Shown: positions 1 to 8,889, counted from the first letter of the stretch. The stretch is DNA of 64,000 nucleotides from Paenactinomyces guangxiensis (GCF_016055185.1 NZ_JAECVR010000009.1:89024-153023); one strand, 5' to 3'. Notes: generated by a model from the sequence alone, not told the origin. A program made the numbers and translations.

Positions 1-270
1 AGACATAACTCCCAACACCAATACCTCCGACATGAAGTCCGCGATCTGCTTTGGCGGGAAATTGGTCACGGCGATCACCTTTCTGCCTGGTAAGTCTTCC
101 AGCTGATAGTGCTTGGTAATCTGTGCACTGGACTTTTTGATGCCGTATTCACCAAAATCTATCCACAGTTTGTATGCCGGGCGGCGGGCTTTTGGAAATT
201 CTTCAGCGCGGATAATTTGTCCAACACGCATTTCCACTTTCTCAAAGTCATCATATGTACAAAGGCTCAT
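1..270 (-). CDS. csaA: CsaA-type tRNA-binding / export chaperone, partial (C-terminus outside window)
   Basis: The first 90 codons of a minus-strand gene are present; the rest runs off the left edge. The translation has the EMAP/tRNA-binding (OB-fold) core of CsaA: an N-terminal [12 protein letters not shown], then [10 protein letters not shown] and [13 protein letters not shown], all hallmarks of B. subtilis CsaA. In that family the homodimer binds tRNA-like ligands and has been assigned a Sec-linked chaperone role. The start is supported by AGAGGAGAG seven bases upstream of the ATG at 270. CsaA is about 110 aa, so only about 20 residues should be missing. Confidence 0.88.
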   Translation of the reverse strand, partial: MSLCTYDDFEKVEMRVGQIIRAEEFPKARRPAYKLWIDFGEYGIKKSSAQITKHYQLEDLPGRKVIAVTNFPPKQIADFMSEVLVLGVMS

Positions 271-413
271 AACAAATCTCTCCTCTGAATACACTTGATC
301 TTTATAGAATCAGCATCGATGGGGACGTGCTTTTCGCAAGTAAGAAACTACCTGACTATAAAATATATTAAACCATCTTACTTTTCTCTAAACAAGGGAC
401 AAGCCCTCTCCAA

Positions 414-444
414 TAAAAAAAGCGGGCAGAAAACTCCTGCCCGG
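414..444 (-). terminator. Rho-independent terminator of the DUF779 / aldehyde dehydrogenase unit
   Basis: On the minus strand CGGGCAG, a 7-nt loop, CTGCCCG and then seven T follow the stop codon of the DUF779 gene at 469. The stem is 423-429 with 437-443. Confidence 0.85.
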
Positions 445-468
445 CTGGCTCCATCCACTTACTATTTT

Positions 469-849
469 TCACTTATGACCGAATTGAACAGGCTCCAGGT
501 GCTCTCTTTCTTCCTGAGTGTAAAGGCGGGAATGAATCAGAAAACGCACCCCGAGCGGAATTTCCAGTGAAAAGGAAGCACCGCGGCCTTTTGTCACATC
601 GACGGTGATCTGGGTATGCTGCCAGTATTCAAATTGAGAACGGGACATGTAAAACGGGCATCCGTCGATTTCTCCCAGCAGGACATCGCTGCTTCCGACA
701 CGAAACTGTCCCTTTTTGAAACACATGGGCGAGGAGCCGTCACAACAGCCGCCGCTTTGATGAAACATCAGATCTCCGTTCTTTTCCCGAAGTTGTTTGA
801 TTACCTTTCTTGCTTCATCTGTAACAAGCACACGCTTCACACGTTCCAT
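469..849 (-). CDS. DUF779 protein, companion of an aldehyde dehydrogenase
   Basis: This 126-aa soluble protein has the DUF779 signature, including the cysteine cluster GGCCDGSSPMC near residues 34-44 and GEIDGCPFY around residue 60. In many bacteria this family is encoded beside an acetaldehyde-type aldehyde dehydrogenase, as here (the dehydrogenase ends 24 bp upstream). That suggests co-transcription from the sigma-54 promoter at 2458-2475 and a redox- or metal-linked accessory role. The cysteines and conserved acidic residues would suit metal binding, but the biochemical function is not established and I do not assign one. Confidence 0.82.
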   Translation of the reverse strand: MERVKRVLVTDEARKVIKQLREKNGDLMFHQSGGCCDGSSPMCFKKGQFRVGSSDVLLGEIDGCPFYMSRSQFEYWQHTQITVDVTKGRGASFSLEIPLGVRFLIHSRLYTQEEREHLEPVQFGHK

Positions 850-873
850 CCCGATTTCCCTCTTCCAATTTGT

Positions 874-2406
874 TTAAAAGAAACCCATGGCATTTTTATC
901 ATAGGAGATCAGCATATTTTTGGTCTGGCGGTAATGTTCCAGCATCATTTTATGGGTTTCGCGGCCGATTCCGGACTGTTTGTAACCACCGAATGCGGCA
1001 TGAGCCGGATAGAGGTGATAACAGTTGACCCAGACCCGGCCTGCATCAATCTTGCGGGCAATTTGATAGGCCTGGTGCATGTCGCGGGTCCACAATCCGG
1101 CCCCTAATCCGTAAAGCGTATCGTTGGCAATCTCCAGCAATTCTTTCTCGTCTTTAAAGGTTGTGACTGAGACAACCGGGCCGAATATCTCTTCCTGAAA
1201 GATGCGCATTTTGTTATTTCCGGCAAAAACAGTCGGTTCAATGTAGAAGCCGTCTGGATAGCGCTCGTTTTGATACGCTTTTCCCCCGGCGAGACATTTG
1301 GCTCCTTCGTCCCGCCCCAGTGCCAGATAGCTTAAAATCTTTTCATACTGGTCGTTGGATGCCTGTGCTCCCATCATGGTCCCCAGTTCCAGCGGGTCTC
1401 CCATTTTGATTTTGCTGACCCGGTCCAGCGCTTTCTCCATAAATGGGTCATAGATGGACTCCTGGATCAACGCCCGGGAAGGACAGGTACATACTTCACC
1501 CTGGTTGAGGGCAAACATGGTGAACCCTTCGAGCGCTTTGTCCAAAAAGGCATCATCCCGGCTAAATACACTTTCAGTGAAGATATTGGGCGATTTCCCC
1601 CCCAGCTCCAGGGTAACCGGCTTGATGTTTTCTGACGCATATTGCATAATCAGGCGCCCGGTGGTTGTTTCTCCGGTAAAAGCCACTTTTCCGACGCGCG
1701 GCGATGTAGCGAGCGGTTGTCCCGCCTCCGGACCATATCCATTGACAATATTGAGGACACCCGGCGGGAGCAGGTCTGCAATCAGCTCGGCAAACAGAAG
1801 GACGGTGACCGGAGTTTGTTCCGCCGGTTTAAGGACGACACAGTTTCCGGCCGCCAATGCGGGAGCCAGTTTCCACGCCGCCATCAGCAACGGGAAGTTC
1901 CAGGGGATAATTTGCCCAACCACTCCAATCGGCTCTTTGATATGCATGGAAAGCGTATGGGCATCCAGCTCCGAAACGCCGCTTTCCTCTCCGCGGATCA
2001 CCCCGGCAAAATAACGAAAATGGTCAATCGCCAGCGGAAGATCCGCATTTAATGTCTCCCGGATCGGCTTTCCGTTGTCCCACGTCTCGGAAAGGGCAAA
2101 TTTTTGCAGATTTTCTTCCAGACGATCCGCAATTTTGAGCAATATATTGCTCCGCTCAGCGGGAGAGGTATTTCCCCACTTCTCTCTCACTTCATGCGCC
2201 TTTGTTAAAGCCAGATCAATATCTTCCTTTTGTGAACGGGCCACTTTGGTAAATACCTGGCCATTAACCGGAGAATAATTGTCAAAGTATTCCCCGCCAA
2301 GAGGAGCCACCCATTCCCCTCCGATGAAATTATCGTACCTGGGTTTGTACTGAACCAGGCTTCCCTCCGTATTGGGGGCTTTGTAGCTGGACAGAGTCAT
2401 GCTCAT
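874..2406 (-). CDS. NAD-dependent (acet)aldehyde dehydrogenase, AcoD/ExaC type
   Basis: A 510-aa class-3-like aldehyde dehydrogenase that oxidises an aldehyde to its acid with NAD(P). Visible are the NAD-fold segment [17 protein letters not shown], the catalytic Glu in LELGGKSPN (about residue 267) and the catalytic Cys in [11 protein letters not shown] (about residue 303). Length fits AcoD/ExaC enzymes (about 506 aa). A longer reading from 2475 is possible, but it would start inside the sigma-54 promoter; AAGGAGGA at 2416-2423 is spaced 9 nt from the ATG at 2406, so that start is chosen. The gene is divergent from an AcoR-like activator and followed by DUF779, the usual set for acetoin, ethanol or aldehyde catabolism. 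The actual substrate is inferred only. Confidence 0.93.
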   Translation of the reverse strand: MSMTLSSYKAPNTEGSLVQYKPRYDNFIGGEWVAPLGGEYFDNYSPVNGQVFTKVARSQKEDIDLALTKAHEVREKWGNTSPAERSNILLKIADRLEENLQKFALSETWDNGKPIRETLNADLPLAIDHFRYFAGVIRGEESGVSELDAHTLSMHIKEPIGVVGQIIPWNFPLLMAAWKLAPALAAGNCVVLKPAEQTPVTVLLFAELIADLLPPGVLNIVNGYGPEAGQPLATSPRVGKVAFTGETTTGRLIMQYASENIKPVTLELGGKSPNIFTESVFSRDDAFLDKALEGFTMFALNQGEVCTCPSRALIQESIYDPFMEKALDRVSKIKMGDPLELGTMMGAQASNDQYEKILSYLALGRDEGAKCLAGGKAYQNERYPDGFYIEPTVFAGNNKMRIFQEEIFGPVVSVTTFKDEKELLEIANDTLYGLGAGLWTRDMHQAYQIARKIDAGRVWVNCYHLYPAHAAFGGYKQSGIGRETHKMMLEHYRQTKNMLISYDKNAMGFF

Positions 2407-2457
2407 GATGGGCCATCCTCCTTCATATTTGTAAGATGATCGTTCATTTAAATATAA

Positions 2458-2475
2458 TTGCAAAAAATATGCCAA
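2458..2475 (-). promoter_or_regulatory. Sigma-54 (-24/-12) promoter of the aldehyde dehydrogenase gene
   Basis: The minus strand reads TTGGCATATTTTTTGCAA. It has GG and GC separated by exactly 10 nt, matching the sigma-54 consensus TGGCAC-N5-TTGCA at all key positions except one base. It lies about 50 bp upstream of the chosen ATG and faces away from a GAFTGA-containing activator gene. Confidence 0.85.
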
Positions 2476-2515
2476 CTCGTTTTTAAAGAGATCAGGCGCT
2501 ACTTCTGCCGGATCG

Positions 2516-2579
2516 CTGTTCCGCTATTGTTCCACTGTTTCAAATCGGCACATGTTACTGTCCCGCTATCATTGATAGC
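2516..2579. promoter_or_regulatory. Putative upstream activator sites for the sigma-54 activator
   Basis: Two near-identical 16-mers, CTGTTCCGCTATTGTT (2516-2531) and CTGTCCCGCTATCATT (2558-2573), lie 42 bp apart, four helical turns, upstream of the sigma-54 promoter. The second overlaps a perfect palindrome, GCTATCA-T-TGATAGC (2565-2579). The position, about 40-120 bp from the -24/-12 element, is typical for enhancer sites bound by the activator. Binding is inferred. Confidence 0.6.
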
Positions 2580-2649
2580 TCCAAACAGATTCGTTATAAT
2601 TATAATGGGCTTAATATTCAAAAAAATAGAAAGGGGAGACTCGAACCAC

Positions 2650-4587
2650 TTGAATATGGATCTGTCGAATATTCCCCCGTCTTTAATCTCTTCATGGAAA
2701 CGAAGCGAAAATTTCGGAGTAGATCCCTGTCATGTAAACGATGACCTTTTATCCGGAGGGGAATTAACGGAACGCAGAGAGCGAATGAAAGAACTGCTGG
2801 AATCATCGGCAAACATTCTCAGCCAGCTTTATGAACCATTGAGAAGCCATCTTTTTATGCTGGTTTTATCAGATCTGGACGGATATATCGTGGCCAAATG
2901 GGGCGACCCTCCTTTTACGGACCGGGCCCGGCAAGTATGGCTGGACATCGGTGCCAACTGGAGGGAAGATATTAAAGGAACCAATGCCATAGGAACCGCT
3001 CTTTCCGAACAAAAACCGGTAAGTGTCCGGGGAGAGGAACACTACTGCCAGGAAAACCGCTTTTTAACCTGCTATGCTTCTCCCTTATTTTCTTCCACCG
3101 GCGAGTTGCTGGGCATTTTGGATGTCAGCGGTGATGCCCGTCTGCATCATTCCCACACATTGGGGATGGTAGTGGCGGCGGCCCATGCCTGCCAAACACA
3201 ACTTTTGCTCAGGCGCACAGAGCAGGAGCTGGTTCTTCATTTACAGGAACTGAACGCCATCACAGAAAGAACGCCCCAGCCTCTTATATCTGTGAATGCT
3301 GATGGAATCATCACCAGAATCAACCGGGAAGCCGCGGGACTGCTGCGTCTCCCGCAAACAAAATGTATCGGTCAGCCGCTTTCCCGCTGGTTTGGGCAAA
3401 AAAACACACAAAAAATCCTTTCTTCACAGAACTCCACTTCGCTGCATCTGAATGTCAAATCTGATCTTCAGCCGGGCAAACAGCAGTCATGGCTGATTCA
3501 GCCCGTCATGGATCATAGAAAGAAAATTTTCCGTGTTCTGTTGAGCCCGGGGAAACCTCTACATACAATTAAACAGGAAACGGCTACGCCTTGCTCAGTC
3601 CCCGGGAAAAATCCGGACCCATCCGGGTCGGGCAGCTTCTGCCATTGTCCCGAGACCGCAAAAATATATCAATTTGCCCGCCGGGTAGCGAAAACAGATT
3701 CTTCCATTCTTATTTGTGGTGAAACAGGAACAGGGAAAGACGTTCTGGCCAGGGAAATCCATCGTGCCAGCGGAAGAAAAGGATCGTTTATCGCGATTAA
3801 CTGCGGAGCGATTCCCGAGACATTGATCGAGTCTGAATTGTTTGGTTACGAAAAAGGAGCTTTTACAGGAGCGCGAACGGAAGGCCGGAAGGGAAAATTT
3901 GAAGCCGCTGCAAAGGGAACCCTGTTTTTGGACGAAATTGGGGAAATGCCCTTAACATCACAGGCATCTCTGTTAAGAGTGCTGGAGGATAAGACGGTTA
4001 CACGTATCGGGTCCAACCGCCCGATTCACACAGATGTACGAATCCTGGCGGCAACAAATAAACAGCTTTCCCAGGAGGTGGCAAAGGGGCGATTCCGTGC
4101 TGATCTCTATTACCGCCTGCGTGAGATTGAGATCCTCCTGCCACCGCTTAGAGAGCGCTCAGATTTATACCAATTGGCGGAGTATTTTCTGGAGCAGGTG
4201 GTGCAGGAACTGGGAGATGTCTCCTTGTCTTTTCATCCCAATACCTGCAAGCAGCTTTCCCAATATGACTGGCCGGGTAACATCCGGGAATTGCGCCAGG
4301 TGATTCGTCAGGCGGCATACCATGCCTGTTTTTCAAGGGAATCTCCTGTCATCACAAAGGATGACCTATCCCTTACCCAGACACTCTGCCAACCTTTGCA
4401 ACCCCATCACTCTCAGGGGATCTTAAATGACTATGAGGAAGAGGCGATCGCCCGGACCATTCGGGCAACCGGGGGAAACTTAACAGCAACTGCACGCCTG
4501 CTGGGGATCGGCCGGACCACCCTGTATCGTAAGCTATCCCAATATCCAAGGCTGAAACAGTTGAAAGAACAGTTTAAAACAGAGTAG
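2650..4587 (+). CDS. AcoR-like sigma-54-dependent transcriptional activator (GAF-PAS-AAA+-Fis)
   Basis: About 645 aa. An N-terminal GAF-type sensor module (about residues 60-200) and a PAS-like segment (about 215-310) precede an AAA+ sigma-54 interaction domain with Walker A GETGTGKD (about residue 356), the RNA-polymerase-contacting GAFTGA loop (about residue 402) and Walker B TLFLDEIGEM. A Fis-type helix-turn-helix (LTATARLLGIGRTTLYRKL) closes the protein. This is the AcoR architecture, activators of acetoin and alcohol/aldehyde catabolism that hydrolyse ATP to open sigma-54 promoters. The TTG at 2650 is 10 nt after AAGGGGAGA; ATG at 2656 is an alternative start. Its target is almost certainly the divergent aldehyde dehydrogenase promoter. 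The effector ligand cannot be read from sequence. Confidence 0.93.
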   Translation: MNMDLSNIPPSLISSWKRSENFGVDPCHVNDDLLSGGELTERRERMKELLESSANILSQLYEPLRSHLFMLVLSDLDGYIVAKWGDPPFTDRARQVWLDIGANWREDIKGTNAIGTALSEQKPVSVRGEEHYCQENRFLTCYASPLFSSTGELLGILDVSGDARLHHSHTLGMVVAAAHACQTQLLLRRTEQELVLHLQELNAITERTPQPLISVNADGIITRINREAAGLLRLPQTKCIGQPLSRWFGQKNTQKILSSQNSTSLHLNVKSDLQPGKQQSWLIQPVMDHRKKIFRVLLSPGKPLHTIKQETATPCSVPGKNPDPSGSGSFCHCPETAKIYQFARRVAKTDSSILICGETGTGKDVLAREIHRASGRKGSFIAINCGAIPETLIESELFGYEKGAFTGARTEGRKGKFEAAAKGTLFLDEIGEMPLTSQASLLRVLEDKTVTRIGSNRPIHTDVRILAATNKQLSQEVAKGRFRADLYYRLREIEILLPPLRERSDLYQLAEYFLEQVVQELGDVSLSFHPNTCKQLSQYDWPGNIRELRQVIRQAAYHACFSRESPVITKDDLSLTQTLCQPLQPHHSQGILNDYEEEAIARTIRATGGNLTATARLLGIGRTTLYRKLSQYPRLKQLKEQFKTE

Positions 4588-4864
4588 AAACCATTTCCAA
4601 ATACATTCAAAGCTGATTATCGTTGTTTGCTTCATTCCGGTGCCGGCCCAAGTCATAAATCAGCTTACAAAAATGAATGTATCAACTCCCCGAGGTGAAA
4701 ATCACTCCAAATTTTACGGCTATTTTCTTCACAATTGCCAGAGGGAGACAGATTTCTTCCCGCCTCTGATCGGTACCCTGGACAAAATGGAAAATCTGTC
4801 TCTTCATTGCGTTAGCAATCTTTCATCCCGGGGATATGTCACCCGGCCATACCCATCACTGCTC
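4588..4864. other. Intergenic region with an 11-bp inverted repeat
   Basis: No convincing gene. It contains a perfect inverted repeat, GAGACAGATTT at 4744-4754 and AAATCTGTCTC at 4791-4801, with 36 nt between. The hairpin lacks a following T-run, so it is not a clear terminator. It lies between convergent genes. Confidence 0.55.
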
Positions 4865-6144
4865 CTATCCCTGGGCTGCTGCTTTTTCTTCCTTTTTGAC
4901 AGGAGCAGGGCTTTTTTGTTTCCAAATCAGTTTTTGAAAGGCAACCGCCAGTAAACCTAACACAAATACAATCAAACCGACCAGGACATACACCTGACTC
5001 ACACCGATCAGATGAACGAGGCCTCCTCCGATTAAAGGTGCGATAATCATTACTGTGCTGGAGAGTGAATTTTCAATGCCAAACACTCTTCCCGTCGCCT
5101 TTTTCTCAGTTTCCTTCTGTAAAATGACGTTGAAGGAAACAAAAAACAGACCGACACCAACCCCCGCCACAAACGATATCAAAAACCCGAACATCAAGGG
5201 TGTGCCGGGTGTAAATAAGCCGATGAAACCAAATCCAAATCCGATAAGACTCAGTCCCCCGCCAAGTACCCACCCATACCGCAACTCCCTGACGCGTTGA
5301 ATCCACATGGCCCCCAGTACTCCCCCAAGGCCAACCACTGAAATGATCCAGCCCATATACTCCGGAGAATGAGGAAAAAGTTCACGAAATAAAACCGGAA
5401 ACTGGGCGTCGACTAATTGGATGACCGTCATTCCCAGCATGCCGTATATTAAGGTAAAAAAATAATTTTTCGCTTCAGGACATACTTCCATCCCTCCAGC
5501 CAGGTGCCCCACAGATGTCCATTCTTCCCTGCTTTCTCCGTACGGGTCCGACTCTGTCCACCCTCCTCCACCTTTCCCGCACTTAACAAAATCAATGCCG
5601 AACAAAGGCTGTTAACAGCTTTAATGGCCATGCAAGCCTGCGGAGAAATCACTGTAATTAACATTCCGCCCGCCAACGGCCCCACAATTTTTCCCGCCTG
5701 GTTCAACAACCCGTTTAAAGCGGTTGCTTTTGTCAGTAACTCTTCACGGACAACCCGTTTGGTTAACGATTGCTGGGCTGGATAGAAAAAAACAGTAAAA
5801 GCGGAACGCAAAGTGAGAAGAAAGAGCAGCCAGTAGATATTGGGAACAAACATAAGCAAAAATGTGACGATGGCTATGAGGATATCCGCCGCTATCATAA
5901 TGTGTATTTTTTTCAAGCGGTCGGCGGCCACCCCTGCCCATGACCCGAGCAAAATTCCCGGCAAAGCATAGGTAATGGGGATCAAACTGACAAGAAAAGG
6001 GTCCGCTTTCCAGGTATAACCGACCAATACAGAGACGGCAATCAGATCAAGATACACACCAAAAATAGAAATGGAATAAGCTGAAAACATCCTAATAAAA
6101 ATCCATTTCTTCCAAATACTTTCCGTATGCACTGGTTTTACCAT
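4865..6144 (-). pseudogene. MFS efflux transporter split by a frameshift in a T7 tract
   Basis: Two overlapping minus-strand frames encode the two halves of one major facilitator protein. The N-terminal half (6144 to 5449) has about six membrane helices and the drug-efflux loop GSWAGVAADRLKK. The C-terminal half (read to 4865) has the remaining helices and a basic KKEEK tail. The frames meet at a run of seven T on the coding strand (plus-strand A run 5456-5462). One extra T would join GWKYVLKRKIIF to FTLIYGMLGM and give about 425 aa, normal for the family. It could be a genuine null allele, a sequencing or assembly error, or slippage-corrected expression. The first ATG is preceded by the hairpin at 6147-6188. 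Confidence 0.8.
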
Positions 6145-6146
6145 AT

Positions 6147-6188
6147 AAAAAACCCCCCGTTATGTTTTTTTTAGATTAACAGGGGTTT
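6147..6188 (-). promoter_or_regulatory. Hairpin with G-run and T-run abutting the MFS start codon
   Basis: The minus strand reads AAACCCCTGTTA, a 14-nt A-rich loop, TAACGGGGGG, six T, then AT and the ATG of the transporter. The 3' arm contains the only G-rich Shine-Dalgarno candidate. The element looks like a terminator or a translational switch. Confidence 0.5.
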
Positions 6189-6200
6189 GTCAGAAGAATA

Positions 6201-7334
6201 TCAGAGGAGATGTTTATCTAAAAAAAGTTCCACTTCCCGGCCTCTTCCTTTAAGTTTATACTTCAGTAACAGCTGATCCCAAATTTTATGATATTTCGTT
6301 TCTATTTCAGCAATATTGATAAGCCTGGCGGACTGGAACAAAATATGGTGAAGGAAAAGAAGCATATTGGCTGCCATGTGAGTCTCCTGCATGATGTCCC
6401 ATCCTTGATCAATCAGCCATTTCCCTTCTTCTGTCTTTCCAGAATAAATAGAAAAAATGCCCTTTAACAAGTGATAATAACCAAGCTCCCGGAGATAAGG
6501 CGTTTTAGTAAGTTTCTCCTTGATTTGCCTGAGCTGTTTTTCTGCTTTCTCCCACTCACCTGCCAGCATCAAGCCTCTGCATTCCGTCAACGCCACCAGA
6601 ATCACAAAATCGGACAATCCGTACTGTTTAACTGTTTTGTGGATCGAATCAAACCGGCTCAGTGCTTCACTGATCTCTCCCGCATCCAACATGATTTCAA
6701 TGACCGTGTGAATTTCTACTTCCAGTTGAAAAAGATCCGGCAGCAGCTTTTTTTCCATCGCGTTATGAAAATAAAACAATGTTTTTTCCGGATTAAATTC
6801 TGTGATGTAGTGACCATAACAAAGATAATAAATCCGTTCACCCAGCGGGATTTCATCGTTAGTCAAAAACCACTCAAAATCGCCCAGGCAGCCCTTAATA
6901 AAACCCAGGTAAGGAAAAGTGAGGTGAAACCCCAGCTCCTTCTGATTTTCAGCGAGAACTTGCAAAGATTTACCCCGCCCATCACGATGGTATTTCTTCC
7001 AAAGTTCATAAATGTGTCCTGTCATTTCCGACTCATAAACAGCAGGTACCAGGTTAATCATAAGCCGGTAACCCCGTCCCCTCACGGTTTCGATCCGGAG
7101 TACCCCGTCCAATTCTTTAATCTTCTTCCGTATACGATAAACATGGTCATCAACCGTTCGATCTACGGGCGCATCCATTTTCCACACTTGATCGAGCAAT
7201 TGACTCCGTGAAAATGTTTTTCCTGGATATTGGAAGAAAAATTCCAACAAAGAAAACTCTTTCGGCAACAAATATATTTTTTTCGACCGATATTCCATAC
7301 ACTGCTCGTCTGGATTCAATTTTATAGGAAACAT
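6201..7334 (-). CDS. Winged-helix (OmpR/PhoB-type) regulator with TPR-like C-terminal half
   Basis: 377 aa. Residues about 15-95 form an OmpR/PhoB-like winged helix (LLPKEFSLLEFFFQYPGKTFSRSQLL, then VDDHVYRIRKKI and TVRGRGYRL). The domain sits at the N-terminus with no receiver domain. The remaining 280 residues are helical and TPR/bacterial-transcriptional-activator-like, for example LSRFDSIHKTVKQYGL and WEKAEKQLRQIKEK. This resembles a SARP-like or peptide/partner-sensing regulator. The start ATG follows AGGGG. It sits between the broken MFS gene and the DUF3888 gene, both of which begin with a hairpin-embedded Shine-Dalgarno, so it may control its neighbours. The signal is unknown. Confidence 0.8.
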   Translation of the reverse strand: MFPIKLNPDEQCMEYRSKKIYLLPKEFSLLEFFFQYPGKTFSRSQLLDQVWKMDAPVDRTVDDHVYRIRKKIKELDGVLRIETVRGRGYRLMINLVPAVYESEMTGHIYELWKKYHRDGRGKSLQVLAENQKELGFHLTFPYLGFIKGCLGDFEWFLTNDEIPLGERIYYLCYGHYITEFNPEKTLFYFHNAMEKKLLPDLFQLEVEIHTVIEIMLDAGEISEALSRFDSIHKTVKQYGLSDFVILVALTECRGLMLAGEWEKAEKQLRQIKEKLTKTPYLRELGYYHLLKGIFSIYSGKTEEGKWLIDQGWDIMQETHMAANMLLFLHHILFQSARLINIAEIETKYHKIWDQLLLKYKLKGRGREVELFLDKHLL

Positions 7335-7424
7335 CTTATAACCCCTGCCAAATGATCTTAGACATCAGTTTTATTTTACTTATAAGTGATTTCATTTTAC
7401 AGACGATTATTGGAAAAAATAAAT

Positions 7425-7453
7425 CCTAACAAAGAGCGGTTAGGAGTTTTTTT
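7425..7453 (+). promoter_or_regulatory. Terminator-like hairpin carrying the ribosome-binding site of the DUF3888 gene
   Basis: CCTAAC (7425-7430), an 8-nt loop, GTTAGG (7439-7444), then AG and seven T ending one base before the ATG at 7454. AGGAG, the only Shine-Dalgarno candidate, overlaps the 3' arm. Pairing would hide it. Confidence 0.55.
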
Positions 7454-7825
7454 ATGAAAAAAGCAACCATCATCTTTCTGTGTATGCTGGTATCATTATT
7501 CTGCATATCGGCATCCGTTCGCACCGGGGATGACAAAACGAGAGAAACGCTGATCACCAACGCATTTAAAACCACGCTTACCCGGGCGGTTGACGATGCG
7601 ATTGTCGGATATTACGGAAAGAGGCAGAAAAGCTTTTCGGTTCCAGACATTAAAATCAAAGAGATTGAGGAAACGATGAAAGGGGGCTACTCTTTTTTAT
7701 GTAAATTAGAAGTTCCTACCTATGAGGGACAGCATGATCCTCCGTATGGACTGGAGAAGATCACACTGGAGATCGGGCCGGCCGGGGTATCCGTCTTGAA
7801 ATTTGAACATGAGGATGTTCCTTAA
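7454..7825 (+). CDS. Secreted DUF3888-family protein
   Basis: 123 aa with a Sec-type signal peptide: MKKATI, then a hydrophobic stretch to about residue 22. The mature part matches the DUF3888 pattern (ETLITNAFKTTLTRAVDDAI, VGYYG, then a YEGQHDPPYGLEKITLEI segment). DUF3888 proteins are small extracytoplasmic proteins of Bacillales with unknown function. The gene is monocistronic, bounded by the hairpin at its start and a terminator at 7833-7872. The leader structure hints at regulated expression. Confidence 0.8.
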   Translation: MKKATIIFLCMLVSLFCISASVRTGDDKTRETLITNAFKTTLTRAVDDAIVGYYGKRQKSFSVPDIKIKEIEETMKGGYSFLCKLEVPTYEGQHDPPYGLEKITLEIGPAGVSVLKFEHEDVP

Positions 7826-7832
7826 AAAATAT

Positions 7833-7872
7833 AAACCAACATTCCGGTTGTCGGGTGTTGGTTTTTTTCTTT
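7833..7872 (+). terminator. Terminator of the DUF3888 gene
   Basis: AAACCAACA (7833-7841), a 14-nt loop, then TGTTGGTTT (7856-7864) running into a T-rich tract, just after the stop codon at 7825. Confidence 0.85.
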
Positions 7873-7890
7873 TGCGTTTTGTTTTGCCGG

Positions 7891-8685
7891 CTAATTTGTC
7901 ACAAGAGTGGCACATGCTGCTCCACATTCAGTTCGAAGGCTCCTGGGACAACCGGAACAGCACTTTCCTGCTGCATTCAGGTGATAATAAAGACAGCAGG
8001 TTTTTCGTATCCGAACCGGAGGGTCCGATCGATCCGTCATGTTTGTTTCTGAATAATATTTTGCCAATGGCTGTGTACATCCCCCGAAGCAATCAGCCGG
8101 GGCATGCCGAATAAGAAATTGAAAATCTTCTTTCACCCGTGTCCGGATCGCTTCCGGAGCATCAGCCAGTTTTTTTTCATACAGCCAGTAAACGTAGATT
8201 GCGGTGTTTTCCCACAGAATTGAACAAGAAATTCCTGCACATTTAGAAAGAACCTGCCAAACGCCGGAGATATGATCTGCAAAAATAGATTTTACGATTT
8301 CCTTTCTCCACCTTGACCGGTTCAGACCCGGTTCAGTTGTAACCCAGCTGTCCAGGCGAAGTTTTGGTAACCAGTTTTCCTTTTGATAAGCGGACTCAAC
8401 ATAACAATTTTCAACAGATACGTCTAGTCCTTTATTATAGACGCTCATTGCATATAACACCGGCAGTACAGCCAGAAAAGTATACCTTTTGGAAAATTGG
8501 GATGCCGTAACCAGCAACGAAGGCGAACCAAGCCGATCAGATAAGCAGGTAAGATAATGATGGCATTTCTCCGGATCCACAAGATCCTTAGCGTGACAGG
8601 AAGCCAAAAGGTCGTTGGATGGTCTGTTCGTCACTCGAAAATGTTCCTCGAGAAATTGCAACTTATCTGAGTGAAGCTCCGGCAT
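7891..8685 (-). CDS. FhuF-like siderophore-iron reductase with C-terminal [2Fe-2S] motif
   Basis: 264 aa. The C-terminus carries the FhuF signature R-K-T-C-C-x-Y then C-S-G-C-P (IRKTCCLYY ... CCSGCPRS, about residues 230-250). In FhuF its four cysteines bind an unusual [2Fe-2S] cluster used to reduce ferric siderophores in the cytoplasm. The N-terminal 220 residues are weakly conserved, typical of the family. A good Shine-Dalgarno (AAAGGG) precedes the ATG. Two tandem Fur boxes lie about 165-200 bp upstream, consistent with iron-repressed expression. No siderophore uptake genes are adjacent. Confidence 0.75.
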   Translation of the reverse strand: MPELHSDKLQFLEEHFRVTNRPSNDLLASCHAKDLVDPEKCHHYLTCLSDRLGSPSLLVTASQFSKRYTFLAVLPVLYAMSVYNKGLDVSVENCYVESAYQKENWLPKLRLDSWVTTEPGLNRSRWRKEIVKSIFADHISGVWQVLSKCAGISCSILWENTAIYVYWLYEKKLADAPEAIRTRVKEDFQFLIRHAPADCFGGCTQPLAKYYSETNMTDRSDPPVRIRKTCCLYYHLNAAGKCCSGCPRSLRTECGAACATLVTN

Positions 8686-8852
8686 GATCCCTTTTCCCCC
8701 TCTGATTGCTATTCAAAGCAGCGCGCGTTTACTACAGCTTTTATCTGCTGAACTGTTGTGATTTGCTGTATCTACATATAAGAACAAGATTTTCCGATCA
8801 ATTGTCCAAAAAATCCTTTATCTGTATTCACAGCTTATTCCTTCAAAGACAA

Positions 8853-8889
8853 TGATATTCATTATCAATGATATTTGTTATCAATGATA
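8853..8889. promoter_or_regulatory. Tandem Fur boxes
   Basis: TGATATTCATTATCA (8853-8867) and TGATATTTGTTATCA (8869-8883) each fit the 7-1-7 Bacillus Fur consensus TGATAAT-N-ATTATCA with one or two mismatches. A further ATGATA half site follows. The likely target is the FhuF-like gene on the minus strand. Confidence 0.8.

Noticed and set aside
616..2278. Several plus-strand frames of 60-190 codons opposite the aldehyde dehydrogenase and DUF779 genes
   Set aside because: They mirror strongly supported minus-strand genes, lack ribosome-binding sites and encode low-quality protein.
4640..4954. 104-codon plus-strand frame after the AcoR-like gene
   Set aside because: No ribosome-binding site, ends over the MFS gene, and contains the inverted repeat at 4744-4801.
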